DNA of 64,000 nucleotides from an uncultured Colwellia sp. GTDB lineage: Bacteria; Pseudomonadota; Gammaproteobacteria; Enterobacterales; Alteromonadaceae. The notes beneath the pieces were generated by a model. That model saw nothing but the letters and a program-made list of their open reading frames with translations, did no database searches and was not told the origin of the DNA. Numbering within the stretch: position 1 is the first letter of the stretch; the number at the start of each line of letters is the position of its first letter. The position numbers were made by a program, and so were the translations under genes. The stretch covers positions 1-64,000 of the forward strand of contig CAJXWZ010000012.1 in assembly GCA_913062815.1 (NCBI GenBank). The letters are read 5' to 3'. Shown one piece after another: positions 1 to 9,148 of the stretch.

Positions 1-342
1 CGTGTGTTCATGAAAGCTGGTAACGGTGCAATCACAATTAACAAACGTGACATTTCTGAGTACTTCGGTCGTGAAACAGCTCGTATGGTTGTTCGTCAAC
101 CATTAGAGTTAGTTGAAATGTTAGAAAAGTTTGACTTTAACATCACTGTTGTAGGTGGTGGTATTTCTGGTCAAGCCGGTGCTATTCGTCACGGTATTAC
201 TCGTGCATTAATGGAGTTCGATGAAACTTTCCGTAGTGATCTACGCAAAGCTGGCTTCGTTACTCGTGATGCGCGTAAAGTTGAACGTAAGAAAGTGGGC
301 TTACATAAAGCACGTAAGAAACCACAGTTCTCAAAACGTTAA
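1..342 (+). CDS. rpsI: 30S ribosomal protein S9, C-terminal part
   Basis: This is a small-subunit ribosomal protein cut by the window edge. The frame is open from base 1, so the GTG at 4 is an internal valine codon and not a start. About 113 residues are present, including the conserved GGG-S-GQAGA-RHG-RAL core and the basic tail ending in QFSKR that reaches toward the ribosomal P site. S9 proteins are about 130 residues, so roughly 17 N-terminal residues are missing. rplM would be expected just upstream. A strong terminator follows the stop codon. Confidence 0.97.
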   Translation, partial: RVFMKAGNGAITINKRDISEYFGRETARMVVRQPLELVEMLEKFDFNITVVGGGISGQAGAIRHGITRALMEFDETFRSDLRKAGFVTRDARKVERKKVGLHKARKKPQFSKR

Positions 343-362
343 TTTTCGTTTTATACGATTTC

Positions 363-393
363 AAAAAAACCGACCTTGTGTCGGTTTTTTTTT
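363..393 (+). terminator. Rho-independent terminator of rpsI
   Basis: An A-rich arm and CCGAC (370-374) pair with GTCGG (380-384) and a following run of nine T. The position, about 20 bases after the rpsI stop, fits the end of the rplM-rpsI operon. Confidence 0.9.
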
Positions 394-681
394 ACTTAAA
401 TTTTATACAAGTTATAGATTAAAAAAGTTAGCCAGTTAATATTCCCCTATTATTTGTAAGTATTTTTCTTTTTTTCTCACTTTACAGTGCTTAAGCGCCT
501 TTTTACCTTGTAAAAAATAGCCTATTTCTTTATGATCATAAAAATTTTTTGTCGATGTACCGCTTGGTATAAGTTTGATCAAACAAAAACAACCGCTATG
601 CTAGTTTAGATACGAGTGATTGTTAATAAACTTGTTTAGTAATAATAACTGTTGGTCATTAATGTAAATTGGAGAGTATGA
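394..681 (+). promoter_or_regulatory. Leader and promoter region of petABC
   Basis: This AT-rich gap holds no open frame of note. It must carry the petABC promoter because a terminator closes rpsI just before it. A TTTGATCAAA palindrome lies near 573-583. A good Shine-Dalgarno sequence (GGAGAG, about 671-676) sits just before the petA start. No confident -35/-10 pair was identified. Confidence 0.45.
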
Positions 682-1272
682 ATGAGCGATGTGCCTGTGA
701 ATAACGGCCGCCGACGCTTCTTAACTGCGGCTACTGCTGTTGTTGGTGGAGCTGGTGTGGTCGGAGTGGCTGTGCCTTTCATTGGTTCCTGGAATCCAAG
801 TGCTCGCGCGAAAGCAGCGGGTGCTCCAGTAGAAGTCAATGTTGGTAAAATAGAGCCTGGTCAATTAATCCGTGCTGAATGGCGTGGTAAACCTGTTTAT
901 GTAGTTCGTCGTACTGAAACCACGGTGTCTAGTTTAGCCAAGCATGATGATCAATTGCGCGACCCTAACTCCGAAAAAGCACAGCAACCGAGTTATGCAA
1001 CGAATGCTTATCGTTCCATAAAACCTGAATTTATGGTCGCTTTAGGTGTTTGTACTCACTTAGGCTGTGCACCTACTCATCATGGCGGGGATTTTGACCA
1101 GTTTGTTGAAGGGGTGAGTGAAGGGTTCTTCTGTCCATGTCATGGTAGTAAATTTGATATGGCTGGTCGAGTTTTTCAAGGGGTTCCTGCACCATTGAAT
1201 TTAGTGGTTCCTGAGCATTCTTTCACAAGCGAAGACACTTTGTTAATTGGTGTTGGACAAGGAGAGGCATAA
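682..1272 (+). CDS. petA: Ubiquinol-cytochrome c reductase, Rieske iron-sulfur subunit
   Basis: This subunit of the cytochrome bc1 complex carries the 2Fe-2S cluster that takes an electron from ubiquinol and passes it to cytochrome c1. Seen: an N-terminal GRRRFL twin-arginine-like motif followed by a hydrophobic anchor (about residues 13-35), and both cluster-binding boxes, C124-T-H126-L-G-C129 and C151-P-C153-H154-G. The length of 196 residues is normal. GGAGAG precedes the ATG. The stop codon overlaps the petB start by one base, which indicates translational coupling. Confidence 0.97.
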   Translation: MSDVPVNNGRRRFLTAATAVVGGAGVVGVAVPFIGSWNPSARAKAAGAPVEVNVGKIEPGQLIRAEWRGKPVYVVRRTETTVSSLAKHDDQLRDPNSEKAQQPSYATNAYRSIKPEFMVALGVCTHLGCAPTHHGGDFDQFVEGVSEGFFCPCHGSKFDMAGRVFQGVPAPLNLVVPEHSFTSEDTLLIGVGQGEA

Positions 1273-2537
1273 TGTTTACAAATTTTATGGCTTGGATGGA
1301 CAAGCGCTTACCTTTAACTGATGCTTGGAATAAGCATTTGGCACAGTATCCAGCACCTAAAAACTTTAATTTCTGGTACTTTTTTGGTTCATTAGCCATG
1401 TTAGTGTTAGTAAATCAAATTTTGACTGGCGTATGGTTGACTATGAGCTACGAACCTTCGGGTGATGGAGCATTTGCTAGTATTGAATATATAATGCGCG
1501 ATGTCGACTACGGCTGGTTGCTTCGATATATGCATTCTACTGGCGCATCGGCTTTCTTTATTGTGGTTTACTTGCATATGATGCGTGGCCTAATGTATGG
1601 CTCGTATCAAAAACCACGTGAATTATTATGGATCTTCGGTATGTTGATCTTCTTGGTATTAATGGCTGAAGCATTTATGGGCTATTTACTACCTTGGGGT
1701 AATATGTCGTATTGGGGAGCGCAAGTAATTATTTCTTTATTTGGGACCATCCCCGTTATTGGTGATGATCTAACCCTTTGGATTCGCGGTGATTATGTTA
1801 TTTCTGGTGCAACTCTAAACCGGTTCTTTGCACTGCATGTTATTGCTTTGCCATTAGTATTGGTTATTTTAGTGTTCTTGCACATACTTGCTTTACATGA
1901 AGTGGGTTCAAATAACCCTGAAGGTATTGAAGTTAAAAAGAAAAAAGGCACTATTAAGCCTGAAGAACAAAGCAAGTTTGCTTTTCATAAACAATATACT
2001 GAAAAGTACGATATTGTTGATGCAATACCATTCCACCCTTATTATTCTGTAAAAGATATTATGGGTGTTGCTGGCTTCTTGATTTTATTCTGCTGGGTAA
2101 TGTTCTTCGCTCCTGATGGTGGCGGTTACTTTATTGAAGCGCCAAACTTTGAACCAGCCAATGGTTTAAAAACACCAGAGCACATTGTGCCAGTTTGGTA
2201 TTTTGGTCCATTCTTCACCGTATTACGAATAGTACCTGATCCGTTATTAGGAACTATTGCTATGTTCTCAGCAATAATCGTACTGTTTTTATTACCTTGG
2301 TTTGATCGCGGTGTAGTTAAATCTGTTCGTTATCGTTCTAAGTTACATTTGTTAAACTTAATTCAATTCTCTATTAGTTTTATTGTGCTCGGTGTATTAG
2401 GTACTATGCCTGCAACACCAACTGCTAATATGATTGGAATTGTTGCTGCCTTCGGTTACTTCGGTTTCTTCGTAGCACTTTGGTTTTACTCTAAGAATGA
2501 AAAATGTAAGCCAGTTCCAGAGAGGGTTTCACACTAA
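1272..2537 (+). CDS. petB: Ubiquinol-cytochrome c reductase, cytochrome b subunit
   Basis: This is the integral membrane core of the bc1 complex, with the two b hemes and both quinone sites. The four heme ligands appear as H88/H102 and H189/H204. The Qo-site motif normally written PEWY reads PVWY here (IVPVWYF), a variant I associate with gamma- and betaproteobacterial proteins. The 421 residues contain about eight hydrophobic helices. It overlaps petA and petC by one base at each end, so the three genes form a tight operon. Confidence 0.97.
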   Translation: MFTNFMAWMDKRLPLTDAWNKHLAQYPAPKNFNFWYFFGSLAMLVLVNQILTGVWLTMSYEPSGDGAFASIEYIMRDVDYGWLLRYMHSTGASAFFIVVYLHMMRGLMYGSYQKPRELLWIFGMLIFLVLMAEAFMGYLLPWGNMSYWGAQVIISLFGTIPVIGDDLTLWIRGDYVISGATLNRFFALHVIALPLVLVILVFLHILALHEVGSNNPEGIEVKKKKGTIKPEEQSKFAFHKQYTEKYDIVDAIPFHPYYSVKDIMGVAGFLILFCWVMFFAPDGGGYFIEAPNFEPANGLKTPEHIVPVWYFGPFFTVLRIVPDPLLGTIAMFSAIIVLFLLPWFDRGVVKSVRYRSKLHLLNLIQFSISFIVLGVLGTMPATPTANMIGIVAAFGYFGFFVALWFYSKNEKCKPVPERVSH

Positions 2538-3235
2538 TGAAAAAATTACTTTTAGCATTCTGTGCGCTTTTACCTTTATTTGCTTTTGCTTCAGGTCCAA
2601 GCGTACATCTAGACAAAGCAGGCAATGATTTAACGGATAAAGAATCATTAAAAAATGGCTTTAAAACTTACATAAACTATTGTTTAGGTTGTCATCAATT
2701 ACAATATCAACGCTATAATCGCACCTTCAAAGACTTAGGTATTGAAGAGGCGGATGGTATAGAAAATTTTATGTATACAGGTGAAAAACCTGGTGATCAC
2801 ATTACTAATACTATGCCAGCTAAAGAAGCGGCAAAGTGGTTTGGTTCTGCACCACCAGATTTAACACTCGAAGCCCGATTACGCACCCCTGATTGGATTT
2901 ATACTTATTTGCGGTCGTTTTATATGGATGACAAACGTCCATTTGGCGTGAACAATAAGTTATTCAAAGATGTTGGTATGCCTCACGTGTTACAAGATTT
3001 GCAGGGTGTAAGTTCTATTGATGAACAAAGTAATGTAACGCCAGCGATGGGTGGCAGCTTAACAACAGAAGAATATGATATAGTAGTTCGTGATTTAGCC
3101 AACTTTTTAGAATATGTTGGTGAGCCAAGTAAACTTGAGCGTGAAGCAATGGGTTATAATGTATTAATTTTCTTATTCATCTTTTTTATTATTTCTTACT
3201 TCCTTAAGAAAGAATACTGGAAAGATATACACTAA
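2537..3235 (+). CDS. petC: Ubiquinol-cytochrome c reductase, cytochrome c1 subunit
   Basis: This membrane-anchored c-type cytochrome accepts electrons from the Rieske protein and delivers them to soluble cytochrome c. Seen: a signal peptide (residues 1-18), the heme attachment motif C49-L-G-C52-H53, and a C-terminal transmembrane helix (about 206-224) ending in a basic tail. An AMGGSL segment near residue 171 is a candidate for the methionine heme ligand. The length of 232 residues is normal. It is the last gene of petABC and a hairpin follows. Confidence 0.96.
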   Translation: MKKLLLAFCALLPLFAFASGPSVHLDKAGNDLTDKESLKNGFKTYINYCLGCHQLQYQRYNRTFKDLGIEEADGIENFMYTGEKPGDHITNTMPAKEAAKWFGSAPPDLTLEARLRTPDWIYTYLRSFYMDDKRPFGVNNKLFKDVGMPHVLQDLQGVSSIDEQSNVTPAMGGSLTTEEYDIVVRDLANFLEYVGEPSKLEREAMGYNVLIFLFIFFIISYFLKKEYWKDIH

Positions 3236-3260
3236 GTTATTAATACGCATAGTATTGTTA

Positions 3261-3306
3261 GGGGGGATTTGGTACTTGTGACCAAATGCCCCTTTGTTGC
3301 TTTTTT
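3261..3306 (+). terminator. Hairpin terminator after petC
   Basis: GGGG plus ATTTGGT pairs with ACCAAAT plus CCCC (one bulged G) around an ACTTGTG loop. T-rich sequence ending in six T follows. It lies between petC and sspA, so it could be a full terminator or an attenuator for read-through into sspA. Confidence 0.75.
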
Positions 3307-3354
3307 GATAGACAGATCAGCAAAGTATTTAATTGTAAATTTATAGGAGGCCCT

Positions 3355-3996
3355 ATGGCCGTAGCAGCAAATAAACGTTCAGTAATGACGTTATTCTCGC
3401 ATGCTGATGATATGTATAGTCATCAAACACGTATAGTATTGGCAGAAAAAGGCGTTGGAGTTGATATCACTTTAGTTGACTTAGCCAACTTGCCTGAAGA
3501 CTTAATTGACTTGAACCCTTATGGCACAGTACCAACCTTAATTGATCGTGAATTAGCCTTATATGAAGCTAAAATCATCATTGAATATTTAGATGAGCGT
3601 TTCCCTCACCCACCATTAATGCCTGTTTATCCTGTGTCTCGTGGTCGAAGCCGATTAATGATGCACCGTATTGAAAATGACTGGTATAGCTTAGCCGCCA
3701 AAATACAAACGGGTACGGCTGGACAAGCAGAACAAGCTCGTCAAGAGCTAAAAGAAAGCCTGCTAAGCGTTGCGCCAATTTTAAACGAAGCGCCGTATTT
3801 TATGAGTGAAGAGTATAGTTTAGTTGACTGTTATCTAGCACCATTGTTATGGCGCTTACCTGCTTTTGGTATTGAGCTTGATGGACAGGGTTCAAAAGAG
3901 TTGAAAACCTACATGTTACGTTTGTTTGAACGTGAATCATTCCAAGCGTCTTTAACAGAAGCTGAGCGCGAATTACGCTTTGGTCACCCTGCTTAA
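3355..3996 (+). CDS. sspA: Stringent starvation protein A
   Basis: SspA is a glutathione-transferase-fold protein that binds RNA polymerase and helps the stationary-phase and acid-stress response. Seen: a thioredoxin-like N-terminal half (LFSHADDMYSHQTRIVLAEK) with the conserved NPYGTVPTLIDR and YEAKIIIEYLDERFPHPPLMP segments, and an all-helical C-terminal half. The start at 3355 is chosen because TAGGAGG lies just upstream. A longer frame from 3286 would run back through the terminator hairpin. The product has 213 residues. sspB follows with a one-base overlap, the conserved arrangement. Confidence 0.95.
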   Translation: MAVAANKRSVMTLFSHADDMYSHQTRIVLAEKGVGVDITLVDLANLPEDLIDLNPYGTVPTLIDRELALYEAKIIIEYLDERFPHPPLMPVYPVSRGRSRLMMHRIENDWYSLAAKIQTGTAGQAEQARQELKESLLSVAPILNEAPYFMSEEYSLVDCYLAPLLWRLPAFGIELDGQGSKELKTYMLRLFERESFQASLTEAERELRFGHPA

Positions 3997-4469
3997 TGAT
4001 GGATTCGTCAAATGTAAAAATGAGTTCTAATAAGCCCTATTTGGTTGGGGCTTTTTACGATTGGATCTCAGACAATGATTTATCTCCTCACATAGTAGTT
4101 GATGTTAATGTGTATGGCGTTCTGGTACCTATGGCGTATGTAAATGATGGCCAAATAGTGCTAAACATTTCATCTTCTGCGGTTGGCACTATTGCGTTAG
4201 GTAGCGAAGCGATTGAGTTTAGTGCAAGGTTTGGTGGGAAGTTAGAGCATATCACTGTGCCGTATGGTGCTGTGGCTGCTATCTATGCTAAAGAGAATGG
4301 TGCCGGCACTTCTTTGCCAATTGAACATCCAAATGATGATGATATAGTTATTAAAGAAACACCAACAGCTAAGCCTAAACCAAGTTTAAGTAGTGTTTCT
4401 TCATCAGTGAAAACTAATGAGCCGAAGCAGTCTGCTAAAGGCAAGGCTAGTTTAAAGATTATTAAATAA
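3996..4469 (+). CDS. sspB: ClpXP protease specificity-enhancing factor SspB
   Basis: SspB tethers ssrA-tagged proteins to the ClpXP protease. The N-terminal 110 residues match the SspB substrate-binding fold (YLVGAFYDWISDNDLSPHIVVD). After a linker rich in Lys, Ser and Pro, the protein ends in ASLKIIK, which resembles the C-terminal ClpX-binding tail of SspB proteins (LRVVK in E. coli). The start may be either of two adjacent ATGs (3996 or 3999). It overlaps the sspA stop and is co-transcribed with it. Confidence 0.94.
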   Translation: MMDSSNVKMSSNKPYLVGAFYDWISDNDLSPHIVVDVNVYGVLVPMAYVNDGQIVLNISSSAVGTIALGSEAIEFSARFGGKLEHITVPYGAVAAIYAKENGAGTSLPIEHPNDDDIVIKETPTAKPKPSLSSVSSSVKTNEPKQSAKGKASLKIIK

Positions 4470-4483
4470 TTAGCGAACATACT

Positions 4484-4524
4484 GTAGGCAATATGCACAT
4501 AGTGCTTATTGCCTACACTTTTTC
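4484..4524 (+). terminator. Terminator between convergent sspB and dolP
   Basis: A perfect 10-bp stem (GTAGGCAATA with TATTGCCTAC) is followed by ACTTTTTCC. It lies between two convergent genes and may serve both strands. Confidence 0.85.
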
Positions 4525-4536
4525 CTGTTTAGCTGT

Positions 4537-5124
4537 TTATAAATATTCAAATGCTTTAAATACTCTATTTACTCCACTGATATTGCGGGTGATAGTAACC
4601 GCTGCTTCAGCTTCTTTTTTTGATACAACCCCCATCAAGAACACTTCTGCATTTTCGGTAATTACTTTAATATCCTTTCCGTTAACTTCATCACTTGAAA
4701 ATAAAGCAGTTTTGACTTTGGAAGTTAACCAAACATCATTGGTTTGGGTGGTTACGGACGTTGTATTGCCAATACGTATTTGGTTGTGAATGCGGACTAC
4801 ACCCGCAATGGCGTTAACAATCTTAATGGCTTGATCACGCAAGTAAGTATTAGGGGCTTGGCCAATGATAAGCACAGCGCCATTTAAACTGGTAACATGC
4901 AAATTAGTATTGTCACTTAATGACTTATTTTTAGTCATTTCATTGTAAGCCGCCAATTCTATACTCTGATCATCTATTTGATTACCAATACTACGTCTAT
5001 CTGTTGCCATACTGGCACCGGCGGTAATTGCTGCTACTGTAACTGCAGCGCATCCTTGTAAAACAGCTAACACAAGCACGCAAGTAGTTAATTTAACAGT
5101 TGTGATTTTAGAAAAATGAATCAT
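4537..5124 (-). CDS. dolP: BON-domain outer-membrane lipoprotein (DolP/YraP family)
   Basis: DolP proteins sit on the inner face of the outer membrane and support envelope integrity and beta-barrel assembly. Seen: a lipoprotein signal with lipobox VLQGC (Cys25), then two BON domains, roughly residues 50-115 and 125-195, each with the G-V-hydrophobic pattern (NGAVLIIGQAP, NAEVFLMGVVS). The length of 195 is close to the E. coli protein. It is the last gene of the minus-strand block lpoA-yraN-diaA-dolP, the order known from enterobacteria. Confidence 0.92.
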   Translation of the reverse strand: MIHFSKITTVKLTTCVLVLAVLQGCAAVTVAAITAGASMATDRRSIGNQIDDQSIELAAYNEMTKNKSLSDNTNLHVTSLNGAVLIIGQAPNTYLRDQAIKIVNAIAGVVRIHNQIRIGNTTSVTTQTNDVWLTSKVKTALFSSDEVNGKDIKVITENAEVFLMGVVSKKEAEAAVTITRNISGVNRVFKAFEYL

Positions 5125-5129
5125 AAAAA

Positions 5130-5720
5130 CTAAATCTCCGATTGAGGGAATAAGGTGGTATCGATAATTTCACATAAGCAATGCAACACAATAAGGTGTA
5201 CTTCATTAATGCGTGCAGTACGAGAAGAAGGCACTCTAATTTCAACATCGTTTTCCCCGAGTAAACCGGCAATGTCACCACCGTCATGCCCTGTTAAAGC
5301 GATAATAGGCATGTCACGAGAAACCGCACTCTCAACGGCTTTGATAACATTTTGAGAGTTACCGCTGCTTGATATCGCTACCAGTACATCGCCATTATTG
5401 CCCAACGCCCGTATTTGCTTTGAGAATAATTCATTAAATTGAGAGTCGTTCGCTATTGAAGTTATTGCAGTACTATCTGCAACCAGTGAAATTGCCGGTA
5501 AACTAGGTCGCTCTGCTTCGAAACGGTTGAGCAATTGAGCACAAAAATGTTGTGCATGACCAGCAGAGCCGCTATTACCGCAGGCAAGTATTTTGTTACC
5601 AGCCAGTAAGCCTTGCACTAAAATCATACCTGCTTGTTCTATCGCCGTTGAAATAGCTTCCGTTGCCGCTATTTGGGTCTGAATACTTTCAGTAAAATTG
5701 TTTTGGATCTGTTCTAACAT
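5130..5720 (-). CDS. diaA: SIS-domain protein DiaA (DnaA initiator-associating)
   Basis: This single SIS-domain protein is related to phosphoheptose isomerase GmhA. DiaA binds DnaA and promotes timely replication initiation. Seen: the [13 protein letters not shown] phosphosugar-binding loop near residues 48-60, and [12 protein letters not shown] near 115-126. The sequence alone cannot fully separate DiaA from GmhA. The position between yraN and dolP, next to lpoA, is that of diaA. Only five bases separate it from dolP. Confidence 0.9.
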   Translation of the reverse strand: MLEQIQNNFTESIQTQIAATEAISTAIEQAGMILVQGLLAGNKILACGNSGSAGHAQHFCAQLLNRFEAERPSLPAISLVADSTAITSIANDSQFNELFSKQIRALGNNGDVLVAISSSGNSQNVIKAVESAVSRDMPIIALTGHDGGDIAGLLGENDVEIRVPSSRTARINEVHLIVLHCLCEIIDTTLFPQSEI

Positions 5721-5844
5721 GGATAAATTAGCTCCAAGAGGGGAAGTTAGATAAAATTAAATGACTTGCGCCAAGTGTATATATTCAAGGATAAACATTA
5801 GTATTATATTGCAGCTAATTCGCTCCCCAAATAAATTTTCAACA

Positions 5845-6219
5845 TCAAAATGCGTTTTTTAACCAAGTCACTTTTGGCTGATTTATGTCACCTTCCAAAG
5901 CAATTACATCAAATCGGCATGGGGTATTATATTCATTTAAATCATGTTTATGGAGAAAAAATGCAACACAATGTTTAATTTTTTGTTGCTTGCTTGGAGA
6001 TACCGCCGATATTGCTCCACCGAAGAGGCTATTTTTTCGGTATTTCACTTCAATAAATATTAAGGTATCACGTTCCTGCATAATAAGGTCAATTTCACCT
6101 CGACGACAATGGACATTGCTATCAACAAAAGTAAGGCCTTGTGCTAGCAGGTATTGCTTAGCAAACTCTTCCGTTATTTGTCCTTTGCTTTGACTAGTTA
6201 GCGTCTTAATCCATGGCAA
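5845..6219 (-). CDS. yraN: UPF0102 family protein YraN
   Basis: This small protein has a restriction-endonuclease-like fold and is conserved beside lpoA in many bacteria. Its exact role is not settled. Seen: the predicted nuclease-type core G-E-I-D-L-I followed by FIEVKYRK, that is, a D...ExK arrangement. The length of 124 residues is typical. The start overlaps the end of lpoA by 14 bases, which suggests translational coupling. Confidence 0.93.
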   Translation of the reverse strand: MPWIKTLTSQSKGQITEEFAKQYLLAQGLTFVDSNVHCRRGEIDLIMQERDTLIFIEVKYRKNSLFGGAISAVSPSKQQKIKHCVAFFLHKHDLNEYNTPCRFDVIALEGDINQPKVTWLKNAF

Positions 6220-8170
6220 CTTGCTGTACCTTGTCGTTTTGGTATTGTCCCCAAATAAGGCTTCGGGTAAGAATATTCTTTTCGTTTAGCCTTAACACCC
6301 CTGTTTGGCCAAAGTGGCGAACATAAGGTGCCTGCTGCATCAAAGTCGTTTTATTAAGTAACTGAAAACTATCAAAGCCCATCGCAAAGATGCTCGATAA
6401 ACTATCGGTACGTTTAGGCCAAAGATCATCACTTAGTTTGTTAAGGGGTTTGTTTTGCTGTTGTGAGGATAGTAGCCAAGGAATTTGACTAAAAGTTAAA
6501 CCTTGCAAGTCATTGGTACTACTGGCGTTATGCTTATCATTGAAATTACTATGACTACGTGAACTCGCATAAACAGGGATGATACTAGCAAATGGGCTAG
6601 TATTAACATCAATATAAGGCTTAATTAAGCGGGTTTGTGCGGCTGAACCTACCAGGTAGATCATATCTATGTCACGGCGATTTCGAGGCTCTGACTTGAT
6701 AGTATGCTTGAGGCGGCTGTTAAGTTGGCTAATGCGCGTTTGGCTAGTATTAACATCAAGGCTTTCTTTTAAACTTGCTTGCATCTCCTTGCCTTGATCG
6801 AAGTAGACAATATCGACAGCGTTTCCTGTCGATTTTTGCCATTGTTGGCTATAGGCTTGAGCGATACGCCGAGAAATTCTATCTTGATAACTTAAAATAA
6901 TGGGATGTTGATAATTCATTTGGCTAAGAGTTGCTGCCGCTTGAATTGCCTCATCTTCAGGACGCATAGATAAGGCGACTTGATAGGTAGCAAGCTCATG
7001 CTGTGATGGTAAGTTGAGTAATAAAGTAGGTACTTGTAGTGCAGGCTCTTGCACACTTAACGCTAAGAAGCTTGCTACATTGGCTTTTAGTAGTGGGCCA
7101 ATAATATGATCAATATTAAGTTTACTAAAATCAATTGCGATAGTAGTCCAGTCAATATTGTTGGTATCGATAAAGTGAATGTTGCTAGTACTATTACTGT
7201 TGTAAGCGGCCAATACACCTTGTTGGGCAGCTAATCCGGCATTCTGTTGGCTACCACTTAAAGGTAATAAAATGGCAATGTTAACCATTTCTCCCATAGT
7301 AACAGGTGCAGATTTCAATAGATCAATAATGGCAATTGCTGGGTGGGTAGGATTTTGTTGCTGCCAAACGTTTAAATAACGTGAAAATTGCTCAGGATTA
7401 GCACCGAATTTATGACCGTACTCTAAAAGTTGTTGCCAACCTTTGATGTAATCTGCTTTTGTTTTTACTAGTTGCGTTACTTGCCATTGAGCCAATGATT
7501 CAAGTTCATGCCAAATGGCGATTACATCACTTGTTGATGCATTTTCATTTAGTGAAAATGCATTAAGCTGCGCCGCTATTGCCAGTACTTTTTGACCTTG
7601 AGCAGTCAATACCTTTCTTAATGTCAAATAATAGTCGAATGTGAGCGCAAGCGATTGACTAATGTCATCACTGGCAATGCTTAAGGCTTTAGCAAGCTTT
7701 AATTGATGTTCTGCTTGTTGATGAAAGTTAAGGGCATGTAAACCTTTAGCTTTTACTAATAGTAAGCGATAAATATTATTATATTGTTGAGATAATAAAA
7801 GCGTCTCATTTGCTAACCAAACAGCTTGAGAGAAATCTTGTTGCACCAAAAGTAATTCGCTCGCTGAAATTAATAATTCGTCAATTTCTATCTGCAGAGC
7901 AAGTTGTTCTTCGATGGAGCCAGTATTTTGTACATTTATTGATTGGGCTAAGGTGATTTTCTCTTGAGCTGTTTTTGCTTCGCTAATATCTTTAACAATT
8001 GCCGTTGTAGTCTTTTCAGTGCTTTGCACCTTTGGTTTCGTGCCACAAGCCGTAGTAAGAAATAGCGCTATAAAAATTAAGACCAAATAAAGGTGAGAAC
8101 GATTTTGCTTAAGTAACTGATATATACTTATTTCTGCTACTTTCGAAAATGGAATATTTGTTTGACTCAA
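6206..8170 (-). CDS. lpoA: Outer-membrane lipoprotein LpoA, activator of PBP1A
   Basis: LpoA reaches from the outer membrane through the peptidoglycan to stimulate penicillin-binding protein 1A. Seen: a signal peptide with lipobox TTAC (Cys42), a helical TPR-like N-terminal half rich in Ala, Gln and Leu, and a C-terminal half resembling a periplasmic binding protein (NIAILLPLSGSQQNAGLAAQ onward). The 654 residues fit the family. The signal region is long, so the true start could be a little downstream of 8170. It is divergent from rsmI, a conserved arrangement. Confidence 0.93.
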   Translation of the reverse strand: MSQTNIPFSKVAEISIYQLLKQNRSHLYLVLIFIALFLTTACGTKPKVQSTEKTTTAIVKDISEAKTAQEKITLAQSINVQNTGSIEEQLALQIEIDELLISASELLLVQQDFSQAVWLANETLLLSQQYNNIYRLLLVKAKGLHALNFHQQAEHQLKLAKALSIASDDISQSLALTFDYYLTLRKVLTAQGQKVLAIAAQLNAFSLNENASTSDVIAIWHELESLAQWQVTQLVKTKADYIKGWQQLLEYGHKFGANPEQFSRYLNVWQQQNPTHPAIAIIDLLKSAPVTMGEMVNIAILLPLSGSQQNAGLAAQQGVLAAYNSNSTSNIHFIDTNNIDWTTIAIDFSKLNIDHIIGPLLKANVASFLALSVQEPALQVPTLLLNLPSQHELATYQVALSMRPEDEAIQAAATLSQMNYQHPIILSYQDRISRRIAQAYSQQWQKSTGNAVDIVYFDQGKEMQASLKESLDVNTSQTRISQLNSRLKHTIKSEPRNRRDIDMIYLVGSAAQTRLIKPYIDVNTSPFASIIPVYASSRSHSNFNDKHNASSTNDLQGLTFSQIPWLLSSQQQNKPLNKLSDDLWPKRTDSLSSIFAMGFDSFQLLNKTTLMQQAPYVRHFGQTGVLRLNEKNILTRSLIWGQYQNDKVQQVAMD

Positions 8171-8260
8171 GTGGTAAAATCCATGCGTTTTTATCGTCGT
8201 GTGTTGCTATAATAAACGTCATCAGACCTAGTCTCAACTATTGAAGTTAAGTTATTTATA

Positions 8261-9112
8261 ATGAATGAAAGTAAAGTCACCCCAGGTACTTTGTATATTG
8301 TTGCCACACCAATTGGAAACTTAGGCGACATTAGTGCAAGGGCATTAGATATATTGGCACAAGTAGATATTATCGCTTGTGAAGATACTCGACATACGCA
8401 AAAACTATTATCTGCTTTTTCGATAAAAAATAAAACGCTATCAATGCATGATCATAACGAGAGGCAACGACAAGAATATATTGCTTCTTTATTGCAAGAA
8501 GGTAAAAGCATCGCGTTAGTCTCTGACGCAGGTACGCCATTAATAAGTGATCCAGGTTTTCACTTAGTGCGGCACTGTCGTAGCTTGGGTTTAGCTGTTT
8601 CACCTATTCCCGGCGCTTGCGCGGTTATCTCGGCACTCAGTGTGGCAGGTTTACCAACAGATAGATTTACATTTGAAGGTTTTTTGCCATCGAAATCAAA
8701 CGCAAGGAAAAATACCTTATTGGCTTTGGCAAATGAAGCAAGAACCATGGTGTTTTATGATGCGCCAAGGCGCGCTATAGACACCATAAAAGATATCGTT
8801 GTTACCTTAGGTGGTGAGCGACATGTAGTAATAGCACGTGAATTAACTAAAACATTTGAAACCATACATTCTGACAAAGCAGAGAGTTTACTGGCTTGGC
8901 TTGAGCAAGATCCTAATCAACTGAAAGGTGAAATGGTGCTGATTATTGAAGGTTATCAAGCCGATCCTGATGAAATTTCTGCAGAAGCTATTAATACCTT
9001 GAAATTGCTATTAGCCGAGATGAAACCTAAGAAAGCATGTGCCATTACTGCAGAAATATATGGCGTGAAGAAAAATGCGCTGTATGATATCGCCTTAAGT
9101 TTAAAAACATAA
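8261..9112 (+). CDS. rsmI: 16S rRNA 2'-O-ribose C1402 methyltransferase
   Basis: RsmI uses S-adenosylmethionine to methylate the 2'-hydroxyl of C1402 in the decoding centre of 16S rRNA. Seen: the tetrapyrrole-methylase-type fold with LYIVATPIGNLGDIS near the N-terminus, CEDTRHTQKLL, ALVSDAGTPLISDPG and PIPGACAVISALSVAGLP, all family hallmarks. The 283 residues are normal. The next gene starts 36 bases downstream. Confidence 0.97.
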   Translation: MNESKVTPGTLYIVATPIGNLGDISARALDILAQVDIIACEDTRHTQKLLSAFSIKNKTLSMHDHNERQRQEYIASLLQEGKSIALVSDAGTPLISDPGFHLVRHCRSLGLAVSPIPGACAVISALSVAGLPTDRFTFEGFLPSKSNARKNTLLALANEARTMVFYDAPRRAIDTIKDIVVTLGGERHVVIARELTKTFETIHSDKAESLLAWLEQDPNQLKGEMVLIIEGYQADPDEISAEAINTLKLLLAEMKPKKACAITAEIYGVKKNALYDIALSLKT

Positions 9113-9148
9113 TTTCAAGCCCTTCAATAATAAAAACAGAGGCATAAT

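Noticed and set aside
573-583. TTTGATCAAA palindrome before petA, as an FNR/Anr site
   Set aside because: An FNR site needs TTGAT-N4-ATCAA. Here the half-sites touch with no spacer, so it does not fit.
3286-3354. Longer sspA start at 3286
   Set aside because: It would begin inside the terminator hairpin and add 23 residues not seen in SspA. The TAGGAGG site belongs to the ATG at 3355.
4493-4789. Plus-strand frame of 98 codons
   Set aside because: It is antisense to the dolP lipoprotein, which has two clear BON domains and a lipobox.
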